Assembly (NCBI RefSeq): GCF_032362555.1
Contig: NC_083507.1
Span: 8,125,001 to 8,189,000 of the forward strand
From: Amyelois transitella
Lineage: Eukaryota; Arthropoda; Insecta; Lepidoptera; Pyralidae
Length of the DNA: 64,000 nucleotides
Direction: 5' to 3'
The notes under the pieces were generated by a model, which saw nothing but the letters and a program-made list of their open reading frames with translations, searched no databases and had not been told where the DNA came from. Position 1 is the stretch's first letter, and each line of letters opens with the position of its first letter. Positions 11,975 to 25,200 of this stretch are shown piece after piece. A program made the translations under genes and the position numbers.

Positions 11975-13239
11975 TTTTGAAGTTTGATTTATCTGTTCTA
12001 CTTTGTCTATGGTTTTATACAAATGTATAGAAGGATGCAATAGATAGTAGACTTTCCACAGACTCTATTGTATTGGTAATTTATAGTTTTTAAGTTTGAT
12101 TTTATTTCGGTCTTTCTTTCAGCGCTAATATAAAGACTAACTTTTAAGCAGGGCTTCGCTGCTGTGAAGTTTTTTTTAGTTTAGTCGTGTAAACATATAA
12201 AAAAATAAATCTTTTGTCTTTATTATTTATGTGGATAGGGATAGGAAGCTTAAGCAGCGTGTCAAGGTTAAGAAACGTGAGTCAACTTAGACCAGCCCCC
12301 GCAGTATGGCACGCACGTGCAACGTCGTTTTTATCGCGATCCGGGTTCGATTTCTTTTCGATTTCACGTTATAATAGAAAGTAAAACTAGTTCGTCGATA
12401 TAAACGGTATATATAAACGGCGTCGCGTCGTACGTGCTATAAAACGGGAGTTGAAAATGCGTATGTCTATCCTGCTTAATGAATCATTAGTAAAATCTCT
12501 TCAAAATCAGTGAAGTTGATGTTACTCCCAAAGGTCACCAAACAAAATCTTAAAGGTTAAGTATAAAGAGTGACGAAAACACATAAGACAAGCGCCCTAC
12601 TCTCCTACTCTCATGACACGCACCCCTTGTACGTTGTTGTGTGAATAATCCACATATAAATTTATTCCCATTCAGTCTTTTCAAGACTGTTGGCTCTGTC
12701 TGCCCCGCAAGGGATATAGACGTGACCATATGTATGTACTTTTTACGAGAAATAACGGCTTATTTACGAAGCGATTTTAAGTAATATAGTTTGGTATTAG
12801 CACCACCCGTACGAAGTCGAGGCGGGTTGCTAGTTAACCTTATAGCTAGTCGTAGCAACACATATCCTAATAATACGCCAAGTTAAGACTCACGAGTCTT
12901 TATTTGCCCACATCAGTTTTCTATACCTACTGTACTACAGTTCTGGATAATACAAAGTTTCTATTCCGGAATTAAATTCAGAATTTAAGATAGGTAGTAG
13001 TCCGCGGCTAATGTGACAGAACAGGCTTACCAACACAATGGCAGTAGAAGCCATGTTGTTATTTTCCTTCTTTTTTCGTCATGTACCGACTCACATGTAT
13101 TTGAGAACGAGAAGAAATTACGAGAAATATGGTGGTTATATGAGGATTTTATGTGGTGTTCTTTTGTTCTTGAAGTTAATGTGGTGAATTAAACAAATGC
13201 GTTAATTTTTCATAATACTATCAGGATTATACCTTGGAA
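11975..13239. promoter_or_regulatory. Divergent promoter region between RNF168-like and hyd
   Basis: The two ligase genes are transcribed outward from this 1.27-kb gap. A CpG-richer patch at about 12290-12450 holds three related TATA-like copies: TATAAACGG (12399-12407), TATAAACGG (12412-12420) and TATAAAACGGG (12438-12448). A SINE tail fragment sits at 12661-12738. Transcription starts and the hyd 5'UTR cannot be fixed from sequence; the TATA-like cluster could instead belong to an old element. Confidence 0.4.
12661..12738 (+). mobile_element. SINE-like repeat, 3' part
   Basis: Carries CAGTCTTTTCAAGACTGTTG, GGCTCTGTCTGCCCCGCAAG, then GGATATAGACGTGACCATAT and a TGTATGTA tail: the 3' third of the family seen complete at 28695-28980. 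Confidence 0.65.
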
Positions 13240-16200
13240 ATGTCTTCAATGCATTTTGTGGTCCAACCTTTACCAGGAACTGAGGATCAATTGATAGACA
13301 GGTGACTAACATATTTTCATCATTATACTTGAAATCTAATCTCCATTTTCTAGTTGAACTTGGTATTTTACACATAGTACTGGTGATTCAGCTCAAATAG
13401 GGTGAAAGCTTGCGACAGATCGATGACTTCCAACATCCTCTTGGCAAATTCACCACATTATTACAATGTACATTGAGGGATATCACCAATGTAGAGTACT
13501 TGTACGACATATTACTAGATTCCATAAGTTAAACATTATCGTATCATGTATTTGAATTGGACAATGGCGTAATCTTTATTGACACGCTGCTGAGATTAAT
13601 TTGCGAACCCCGTATATATTTCTGATAGTAATCATCGAAAACTAGTTAGGTACGAAAATGTCATCAGTTTACCTGTATATAAACTGCTTACAATGATCAT
13701 TTTGAATAATATTTCTTTATGTAACAGGCATAGTTACACCAGTAATAGGTGGCATGAATGGTTATATGCAATTTCTGGATGCTAATTATAAACTAATAGC
13801 CTACCTAAAACAGTGCTTAATGTACATTTGAGCAAAATTTTATCCTAGAAATTTGATGTTCTCTGTCGACACAGATGTTCAGGGCATACATTACATCTTT
13901 TTTGGGTCGAAACAGATGTTCAGGACTTATATTTGTCTGTCTCTCACAATTTGTTAATGCTTATCAAGTTTGAATTAAATTAAGCATGCAATTAAAATTT
14001 AATCAGGCAAGTAGACAATATATTATTTGATAAGGTTCAACCCTTACTGTTTAATATTTAAAAAAAATTTTCCAATCCATTATTCTAGCTATTTCTAGCT
14101 GTGTGAGCCTATAATTGACTTTGTTAATGTCAAATATTGTTATAAATGTGGCTGTTGGTCTTCAAAATAAAAAAAAAGGTAGGTATTTTATATTATTGTA
14201 TTAATGCCTGTGTAACATTTATTATGATTAATAGGCATTGATACAATATATCAATAATTTATGGGCTTTACCTACTTGTAAGGCAAGTAGGTAAATTTTC
14301 TTGAAAAGACTTGGGCAGTATTCAGCTGGATGGCTCAATTATGATATTGAGATTCAGATAGTGATAGGTTACTTTAAACCATTGCAATAATTATCAATAA
14401 TAATTTAGAGCTTATCAAAAACTCTACATAGAATTTGTAGATTTGGTTATATGATAAAGATCTGGATTTTACATTGGCTTGGGGAATAATTACTAAACAA
14501 AAAATTAGGATGGAATAGATGAGAAAAATTGGTAGATATATTCACATACGTATAAAATGTGTACATATAAAAATTGTTAAAAATAAAACCACCTTTCTTG
14601 TATTTTGGAAATTCTACTGAAGGAATTATTGTACAATCAAAAAAGTTGCCCGTTTTCTTCATCCTGGCATCTATCCCGGTTATATCTTAACCTTCCTGTA
14701 AAACCGGCTTGGGGTGCACTTTTGACCATGATCCTTGTTTCATCTGTCCTGGAGAACTTGCAGGGGAACCTAATCCATATGTGATCTTGGTTACACATTC
14801 AGTTGACTGAATGTGCAGATTTTCTTACAACGTTTTTCCCTCACTGTAAGAGCATCTGTTAGCACTCAAACTAAAGTAATGCACTTAAGTATTCATAATT
14901 CAGAAAAGAATCAGTCACAGTCTGGGAAGTCAGATGTTTTTATACTAATATTAAAAGCTGATGAGTTTGTTTGTTTGTTTGTTTGAACACGTTAATATCA
15001 GGAACCACTGGTTTGAATTGAAAAACTCTTTGTGTTGAATAGACCATTTATCGAGGAAGGCTTTAGGCTATTTAACATCACACTGCAACTTTTAGGAGCG
15101 AAGAAATAATGGAAAATGTGAAAAAAAAACAGGGAAAATTATTCATCCTTGAAGGCTTCAATGATGCCCAAAATAACTATTCTACGCAGACGAAGTCGCG
15201 GGCACAGGTAGTCCTAAGATATAGTATTGTTAAGTTAGTAAGTACTCACTACATACTTGTAAGATCAAGTCTACAAGCCTTGAACTAACTCAAACTGTGT
15301 AAATTGTCCCATGAATATTTAGTTATATATTATCTTTAGCTCCTTTAAACTCTTATAAATTCTATTTTGGAGAATTCATTTAATAACAACACTAATAATA
15401 ACAAAATTCTTTTCACAGACTCAAGGAAGTAGCAGAGCGTTGGAATCGTTATGGGACAGGAGCAGGATCCTCAGCACTCAGCTCCTTGAGGGGTGTGCGT
15501 GCTGTAGCTGCCGGGCCTGCTCATATAGCATGCTTGCTTGAAGATGGCACAATATGTCGTGCTGCATTTTCCATTATTCCCGACAGATTGGATTTGAGTA
15601 AAGCAGATGCCAGTAAAAACGGCGGAAATGGGGGCGGGGGTAGTGGCGGTGGAGGGGGAACGGGAGGAGGGAAACAAGGGGGCAGCGGCGGTGGCTGCGG
15701 CTCAAGGCAACAACCACGCACCAGAGCGCGTATCATGAGAAACACAATCCGTGCAGCTCCGAGCTCACAAGGTTATTTTTATGGTTCAATCAAGTCATAC
15801 AGGCAGTTGCTATCTTTTGTTTTTAAAATTATATGAGCCCCAAAATAATGATGAATTTACAAGCTAGCACGTCTCTTACTTCTCATTATCTTAACAGCCA
15901 AACTACAAGTCCCAAATCTGCCTGTATTAATGACTGGAATGATATTTTGAGTAAATTAATGTTTTTATGATATTTGTCTGAACACATTATTATGTTACAT
16001 TAGGATCAACTAGCCGTGCGACTGGTGTTATTATAGGCGCATCGAGCTCTGGGCGCGTGGTATCGGTGCCGGCACCTTTTGTCCCTGAGGATCTGGTCAC
16101 GCAGGCACAAGTGGTCCTTCAGGGCAAAAGTAGAAGTCTGATTATCAGAGAGTTACAGGTAAACATTCCATTTCATAAATAAAATTATTCTATTTACTAC

Positions 16201-19200
16201 TTGTATGCTCAGCAACGCAAACTTCGTCATTTATATGTACCTAATTGAATTTTGATTTGGCTTGCGAATGTTGATGTTAACCCGTAAGTTAATAAAATAT
16301 AAATACTGCATTTGTTAAAACAAAATTTGAATGTTCTTTGTCATAGCGCACAAATCTGGATGTAAACTTGGCGGTCAACAACTTGCTATCTCGCGATGAC
16401 GAGGAAGGTGAAGAGCCCGAAGGCGGTGAGGGTGGAGATGGCTACGTCCCTGAAGACCTCATCTCTCTCCTTGACGGCGGGTTCCACGCGGCGCAACAGG
16501 ACCAGTCAGTCATCATTGACGCTGACGCCATGTTCTCTGAGGACATCTTCGGGTACGCGGCTATCAGAAGGTATACCTGTCAAGCTACGCTCCTCCGCCT
16601 ACTCTCGATCCTGCCCGTAGATGTACGACCCAATCTCAACTAGCACGCCGAAGCTTACGCAACTTCCTTTTACTTTTTTTTTGTTGTGTTAGATGTTATA
16701 TGTTGTAGATAGTTTGTATTGTTAGGTGTGAGAAGACCATTATGAAATTATTGGAACAACGGATTCTTTGTAGCTCAATTCATTCTGTGAAATTTGCTTG
16801 CCATACAATTTCAATAACGTATACATATATTTTGACGCGATATCCGCGTGCTTTTCGCGTAATCATGTTAATTTTTCCTTAAATATAATGTGCCAAATGG
16901 CAACTAGGTATTTTCGCTGTAATGGTCAGATATCTCGCTAAAACCTCGGTTATTTTACGTCTTTATCTCGTACTGTAAGGGTATTTTAAGGGGGTGAAGT
17001 AAAAAAAATTAAAGATGTTACATGATTATGGTCTTCTCACGTGTGATAATTGCAATTACTGATAAGTTTTGTTGTGTAGTCGTAGTGGGGCGGGCGGTGG
17101 TAGCAGTGGCGGCCGCGGTGGAGCCAGTCGTGAGAGCGGCAACTCTGCTCAGGAACGACCCTCGGAGTTCACTCGATGGCGAGAGAGACAGTACTTCGGC
17201 CCCCGCAGGTGGCTGGAGTCTGCGCTCAGGGACACTTCTTGGGACAAGGATGGAAGTAAGTATGAAATTCAGGTACATCTTTCTTCATCAACATCCTGTT
17301 TTTATCCAAGGGTCTAAATTCTGTATTTGCTTCTTAACACTATCAAGCAGTGGGAGGGGAGGGTCAGCTGATTACAATGGATTGACTTTTATTTGCTGTT
17401 TACTAGAGAAAATGATCAAATTGGGTCATGGTTTTACACAAGCATTATTATCTTGTGTTACAAAAATTTACACCTGTTCAAACATAAACTGTGTTGGCAA
17501 ATGACAGAGTATTATATCTTCTTTTATTCTATGATGATTTTCAGACCACTGTGTAAATCACAAACTATTTTTACAAAATTATAACATTACACATTTCTAT
17601 GAATTGAGTTTTTGACTTATTTGTCGGTTGGGCAGCAAAGGTCTAAAGGTTGTTATGGCCGGCACGTAAGTTGAACATAATTCTACTCTATGGGTGCTGC
17701 GCAGAAGATTTGATTATATGATATGTTGCTACTGCGCATCACGACAGTGACAAATACTAGGGTCCACTTTTTTGCCGGATGCTAAACATGCACACTCACT
17801 CACATGTGTCTTCAAGACCCAAGCAATATATCAACATAGCAACAGTGACACAAGGAGGAATTCCCATTTACGTCGATTTACTGTATATTTCCCCATTGCG
17901 TTTTTACCATAAAAAATTCCATACCACTTATAGCATTACATGTTCTCATTGCACTTTAGCGGAAAGCAAGAAGAAAGATTCGGCCATGGCAGCATCGCCT
18001 CTATGGGTGTCAGAAGAACTGGAGTACTGGGACAGCAACATTCGGTTCACGCACATCGCGGCCACGCACAGCGAACTCGTGGCGGTCTCCACTCAAGGCC
18101 AGTTGCATCAGTGGCGCTGGGCTGACGCTCATCCATACCAACGTAATGAGGTCAGGGTTCAAATATTGTACAAAAGCGAAAATTGCGGCGCTTGTAGTGT
18201 GGCTAATATCGCCTACCTTGATACCTTGACCTTTTACCAAACTTTTGTTTTACAGGCGGGTTCTGCCAGCGCTTTCCATCCTCGCTCTAATTGGCTGGGC
18301 TTGCTTCCCAACGAGCGCATAGTGAACATCGGCGCTGCCGGTATTCGGATCTCCGTGTTGACTGACGCAGGCCGTATCGCCACCTTCCTGGACGAGTCTA
18401 TTGGTATGTATCACTCAATCACCATATTTTAATATTTACTCGAGTACACGTTAGTAAAAGGTATGATTATTAACGTTAATCATCATGCAATGTTTACTAA
18501 TACTTTGAAGTAGTTACAATATAATACAATGTTTCATTTGGAAACAGAATCCGTTATATATTGCATAATTGTGTTTTATATCAAATAATCTTCTGTTTTC
18601 TTTCATAAAAACTTATGTGTACAGAAAATTCTTTATATATTTATATGTTTGTTAGCTCACGCACCCGGCGCCACTCGCCTTGAACACCCGCTGCAGGTTT
18701 TCTCCGAATTCGGGTCCGACAAGGCTGTGTCCTTGCACGTCTGCTCGCTGTACACCGTCGCGAGGCTCGAGTCTGGAGCGCTGTATTGGTGGTAAGTTTA
18801 CGCACTCATTAGAAAATATATGACACTTTTCCCTATGCCAAAACGATTTTCCAAAAATCTATTTTAAAAGGGCGGTTTATTTATGTCATTATTACTAGGC
18901 ATTTACAGCCACATAAGATTTTTTTGAGAGACCAGCAAATATGATGTCTGTAATACGGCTTTTTTCCGAGTTTTTGTTTGATTATGAGTATAGCATTTTT
19001 TTTTGTGTATAGGGGCGTACTGCCTTTAGGACAGCGCGCTCGGTTGTGGGAGAAGCACCGAGCCCGCTCTCGCAAGCAGCAGCGCGGCCACTCCTCCGCC
19101 ACGCCGCAGGACCTGCAGGCCGGACAGAGCGTCACCATGAAGAACGCGCCCATGTACCAGCCGGGGGCTATCGGTCAGTACACTGTATTTTAGCACTACA

Positions 19201-22200
19201 GTTCTGCCTCTGACACAGCGCGCTCGCGCTGTGGGAAAAGCATCAAGCCTACTATGGTGTATCTACTGGGAGATTATTACTGCTGAGGTAGAGCTCCATC
19301 AGGGCCATCAGTTCAGAGGGTGGCTACGTTAGTCATTTGTCATTTTGCCTTGAATACAATTCCACTGGTCGGCATCAAAATCAGAGCAAAAATGTGATGT
19401 GAATTCGATAAGTATAGACAGACTAAATACAAATATGTAGTGATAATTTGTCCAGCACGTAAAATTTTGATGTAATGAACTTTTTAGATTTCGATAGAAT
19501 TCGTCATAATTCTATACAGGCAACGGTAATCGTAAACGAAAAGATTCTATCAAGACATTGCCCATATGGGAAAAAGATATAATGCCAAGTGGACCCCAGC
19601 AATGTTAACTGATTTTTTTGCTGAATAAATCAAGAAACAAATTATAAATGATAAAAGTACAAATTAACACTTATTTTTTAATTCATAGGTATATTTTAAA
19701 TTAACATTTTGAATAATATTGTAAAAGTAAAAACATTGTAATTTCCTTTTTTCCAGAATTAATAGGTATTTTATTATATAAATTTCGGTATTTTATTTCA
19801 ACGGCAGTATCTCGAAAACTAGACGTGGTACAGATGTACTGTAAACAGATTTTCATTTTGCTAACCAAAGCCAATAAGAATTACATACTAATTGCTCCCG
19901 GACTTTTTTTTTGCCGACCAGTGTTCCCTAACTATTTGAGAACTTTTTTCTTGCATTTGTAAATTATTTTCCAAGAAGCGTTTTATTATACTATACTACT
20001 TATTAGTTTAGCTTACCAAAATTACCTTAATGTTCAGGATTCAACATGTCAACCGGGGTGCCGAAAGTGGGCATACTACAAAACGCGGCCTGGAACTTAT
20101 CAGATATGTGCCGTTTCAAACTGTTACCGCCACCACAACCGGACCGCTCAGTGTCCGACAAAGATAAAAGGGATTTACAGGTAGCTCGATTTATTGACTT
20201 TGTTTTTTTTTATTTCTTGAATGTTATTTATAGTGTGATTTCCGCCAGCGTCGAATCATGTTAATAATGCCTGTAAATTTTAAAAAAGAACCTCTTTTTT
20301 TCTTGTTCCAATAAAAACTAGTGTGTATAAGACTGGTTACAGTCGCAATATTTGAAGTGATGGGATGTCTTTTAATCTCAAGCTATAAAGGAGCAGCTGA
20401 AAATAGAATTGAAAATTTGCTATGAAAAAAGAGAAGACATGAGTCAATAGTTTAATTTTCATTAGTCGTTAGCGTAAACAATTGAATTTTTTTTTCTTCT
20501 TAGAACCAGTCCCCTCTAACCGTGTCGTCCGTCAAGGCTTCGTCATCGACTAGCAGCGCCAAGGAATCCGGGAAGGACAGCAACAAAGATATGGCGGACC
20601 GCCTCGACATGCCGCCGCCGCCCAGCCCCGCCTCCTCCACTTGCAGCGACACCAGCACATCACACAGTAAGTGGCATCAAAAGACGTAGAGAAATAGGCA
20701 GACAGTGTTTTATCATACGGCAAAATGAAGCATTAATAGTATGCCGGCCCACTATACACGCCTCACGCACACACTCCTACTAATAATGTCACAGTCGGCA
20801 CATGTCATTGATTATCTCATTTTTTGTTACTCATACATGCGTATGTACCTACAAGTATCGTTCACTTTTTTTTTCAAGCCACACTATGACTGCTTTTATT
20901 CTACATCTATGGTGGCATCATAATAGGCTAATTAAGTGTAATAAAAATATACATTTCTTTTATGTCATCAGTCTTAATATTATTTTTTTGGAGCGATTTG
21001 TAATAACGCGAGATAAAAATATTGAATTATTTTAACAAAATCCGTCTCCAAAAATTAGGTTTTTTTATGCAGCTTTATGCAAAAACGACCGTGATTGGCT
21101 ATTTCTATTATGACGTAGATAACGCATAAACAGACTGGATCGTACTGTTCCTTGGTGTTCGCTATTATTTTTCAAGATTTTATAAGTGTTTTATCGCTCA
21201 GTATTGCTCAGATAACATAGGTATTTAATAATTGAAAACAATTTCGTGAAATCTGACAGTCTAAACCTACCAAAAGTGGACGCAATAATGGTTGGCGTCT
21301 TCTTCAAAGACAATCCAATTTTTATTGTTGTTTTAGTGCATTGAGGCACTGCACAACATTTATAGGAACTCATTTTAATAATTTTCACATATATGACGTG
21401 GAACAAGTTAAATAAAACAAGAGAAAATTAAAACTATTCGAAACACCAACAAGCTCTATATGATATTTATGCGAAATCTACGTCACTGCATGCCATGGCC
21501 GCCATATTGCTAAAAGTCGCGTTTTGGCGGCATATTTGAATATTGCATTTTCTTTTTCGATTTTTTAATAAAATAGCTAAAATAAAGACAAAATTTTTTT
21601 AGAGCTCCTTATAAACAAATAAATACCCTAACTAACTAACTTTGTCAAATAGCCTATACCTTCAGTTACAGTCTTAGCACTCTAGGGATGAGCCCTTGTT
21701 GCGCCTATGACCACAATCCTGGATTGGACCAGTCAGGTTTTTAAAAGAAGCAACTGTTTCTCAAGTTTGGGGTCAGTTGGAGAAAAGATGTGACGCGATG
21801 CTGCATTAATCTTTTCGTTTTAACTAGTTTCCAATTTTAGATGTAAGCCGGAGTTTCAAAATCTAATATGCACAAGAATGCAGTAGCAAATCTATCAACT
21901 TATGTTTAGTTTTAAATTTAGTACTATTTTAAGTGACCTTTGTTCCAGAACGCGCTAAACGTGTGACCGTCCGCGGTGAAGAAGGTTCGTCAAACGACGG
22001 ATCTAAGCGGGATGAGGAGGAATGGCCACTAAAGGAGGTGGTATTCTTGGAGGACGTAAAAAGCGTGCCATTAGGGCGAGTGCTCAAAGTCGACGGCGCT
22101 TACGCAGCTGTGCGCTTCCCGACTGTAGGAAAGGATGGTGAGTCATTGTATACTTTATGGTTTGTATTGAACAATTACGTTATTAATTGACAACAATTAC

Positions 22201-25200
22201 ATTGGAAATTGTATATGTTTAGATGTCTCTTAATATTTTTTTTTATTTATGATTAGACAGAAGAAGTCGTTTGGTGACGGAAAACATGGTGAGGAAACCT
22301 GCACTTGCAGGCAACTGAATGTGTATGGCCATGGATCCAATATGGTTAAGTTTACCTGCAAAGGTTGCGGTGGTCAAGCCAGAATCCATGGTCAAAGGCA
22401 AACCTCATGAGAGGAAGATGCAATTGGGACTAAAATCAGAAGGAAGAAGAATGAAGACTTGTTTGGGAAAATTATTATGCTATACATAACTCAAAAATTC
22501 TTTTATCACCTTACCAGGCAAAGAAGTGGTACCGACAACACCCGACGATTGGACGACGATTCTGCAAGATTGTCGCCTCGTACGCAAAGATGATTTAGTC
22601 GCAGTGAAGTGGGGTGCGGGAGGGGCCACAGGCCCCAGGGGCCCCGATTGTCTGCAGAGATCCCCAAGGAAGATTGCATTACCTCCCGAAGTTCAAGTTT
22701 TGACTATTGCTGTGAGTATTTATTCGAAATGATTGTATGGAATACTTGGATGCAATTTCCGAATCAAACAAATCAATTTTGTTGATCTAGTTTGAATCTT
22801 GTCAAGGAGCATGCCTTACAGCATTTGGAGACAATAAAATTTAGTACACAGTACAAGTAAAAAAAATGTCTTAGTGAAATAATGTTACAAGAATTCACTA
22901 TGGGCAATAATTAAACTCACTGGCTGGTTAAAAATTTTTTTTACATAAATCCTTCTTTTCGTACAGGTGGACAGTCGCGGCGTACACGCCGTTGTGCGCA
23001 GACCGGGAGGTGCGTTGGCGTATGCTGTTTACGCGGTTGGAACCACTCGCGCCCTCACCGATAGTACTTTCCCCACCGACCATAGTGCTTTGCTCGGGTA
23101 TTCCAATGGAGCCGCCATACAACTGGCTACAGCTGCTGAAGTGAGTTCATGTTCAATTTTAACTTACTTATATTTATTGTATTTAGAATGATGATGATGA
23201 GCTTGCATGAAGAGAGTTATGAAAGTGGATGAAGCGAAGGAAGTATGCAGAGATTGTGGCAAGTGGAAATAGGTAGTCTGTGCCTACCCCTCCGGGAAAG
23301 AGGCTTGATTTTATGTTTGTTTTGTATGTAGAATGACGATATTTAGGTGAACTTTAAAAACGCCTGCCCTATTCGGGTATTCTAGGATTGCCAATGAAAT
23401 GAGTGCAACTGATAAAATACGATGTCACAGATAGCAGAGTAAAACTGTTCATTCAACTGTGATAGTTGAAAAGTTTGTCATGAATGGAGACTGGATGAAG
23501 GAAAAAATCATGCATTAAAATTCCTTAACAATTTATTGCGTTAAACATGCAGTCAGCCATATACACTTTTCCAGGGCATGTAAAGTTTGCTAAGTAAGGA
23601 GTCTGATGTTTTATAACTATATTAGTGTATTCGATATACATATGCCACGATAATGTATTTGTACATTCGTTGTCACAGCGTCTGCGCTGCGTATACGGTA
23701 CTCAAAAGTCGAATGCCTACGCTAGAAAAACCCTGCTGCTACTACTATTTGGACAAAAAACTGTCTTTTGTTTTAACCACCCTCTTTTCCATTCCATCTT
23801 TCGGGAGTATTTCTACTTTGGCATTTTTATTCCAGGGCAGCGAGCCAGTGGTAGTGATGCTGGACGGCAACGGAGCCCTGTACCCGGTGGCGCGGGACTG
23901 CGTGGGCATGGTGCGGGAGCCCCCGCCGCTCAACCTGCCGCCCGCGCGGGCCCTCGCCGCGCACGCGGTGCCGCTGCATCCCCACTCGGCGGCCGTCTCT
24001 CATCACGCCGCCCTCAAATCGCAGGTAAAGTAGTGGAATACTTTCAACTTCAATGGTATGCTCATGTGTTGTGGAAAATTGATGAAAGTGAAGTGGCCAC
24101 TTGCGGAAAGGTGCAATATGTCTGGAGAACGATGTCTAGTAATGACACCACTGCCAGGACTAGGTAAAAGAAGCCACCGAAAAAACCTCGAACTAGGGAT
24201 AATATTACATACATAAATTCGCCTTTTTCGCGGAGAGGTATCTTGAGACCACATAAAAAGCGAAACAGCGATAGTTTTTCGAAAAAGGCGTCGAGTGTGC
24301 CTTGCTACGGGGGCTGGGATGTCAAAAGGAGACAAATTTCAAGTTTTTCAAAAGATTATAAATTTAGGATAGGTTAGAGAGTTATTCATGAGGACGGTTT
24401 CTAAATTCCTTGCATTACAGGTACAGGTCAGTAATAACTATATCTTTTGAATTTGGCCTACAGGTGGCGTTAATAATCTTGGTACCCGAACCGCAGCTTA
24501 TGATGCCGCGTGTTCTGCGTTGCGATCTTGATGGAGTTCGTCAGCTTCTACACCAACTGGAAGCAGATGTCAACAGTAAGTTTCTTTTTAAATTAATGCT
24601 TCTTGTCCATTCCCAATTTAAAAAGCCTCTTGCATGTAGAATACTATCTTTCATGTATTAGAACAACACGACTGACTAGACGATTAAGACTTATTTTTGT
24701 TTGTTTGTAATATCTCTATTGCACAGAAATTTCACATTTACAAAAAATAATACTTTTCTTACCGATATATTCAATTAACAGTTCTCAACATATCTTGCTG
24801 TTGGTATTCTTAACTAATCTTTAATCGTTAACTGTTTCATATAGGAATTTACGAAATAAAACACATTTGAGATTCAGTTGCATGATTACGCCATCACAAA
24901 CTGTTTTATTATATCTTGACAATGGCATTGACAATCATAGATATTAATTATATGACACATTAACTCATACGTTATATTTGTTAGCCTTCCTATACAAATT
25001 TTATTGAACATTATGTGCTCAAGCTCCTTAATTTTACAGAACAACAAATGTTGTCGATACTACAAGAGCGTTGCGACGGCAACAGGAACATCCTTCATGC
25101 GTGCGTGCACATGTGCGCACCTACATCAAACAAGGAGCCTGATATAGGTACATTATTTTCTATGTTTATTTATTTTATGAATTTTATTTTATGCCATAGT

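Larger units (their letters stand above)
13240..20180 (+). other. hyd: hyd exons 1-10: N-terminus, UBA, RCC1-like repeats
   Basis: Exons: 13240-13301, 15419-15771, 16004-16158, 16347-16570, 17080-17255, 17960-18150, 18256-18403, 18656-18791, 19013-19173, 20038-20180. Exon 2 carries a poly-Gly linker ([14 protein letters not shown]-like). Exons 3-4 encode the ubiquitin-binding UBA ([20 protein letters not shown] then [18 protein letters not shown]) and the conserved [13 protein letters not shown]. Exons 6-10 encode RCC1-like blades ([41 protein letters not shown]). Every junction is GT-AG. Confidence 0.92.

Noticed and set aside
15521-15745. Antisense Pro-rich ORF opposite hyd exon 2
   Set aside because: Mirror image of the poly-Gly codons of hyd; no independent signals.
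17022-17504. 160-aa ORF running over hyd exon 5
   Set aside because: Wrong frame relative to the conserved RRWLES...WDKDG reading; open only because of GC-rich sequence.
17779-17959. Open sequence upstream of hyd exon 6 as part of the coding sequence
   Set aside because: A good acceptor (CACTTTAG) at 17959 keeps the frame with exon 5; the upstream stretch has no UBR5 similarity.
24025-24463. Open frames in hyd intron 15 (both strands)
   Set aside because: No domain, no splice logic with hyd phases, and a repeat-like character; not supported as coding.
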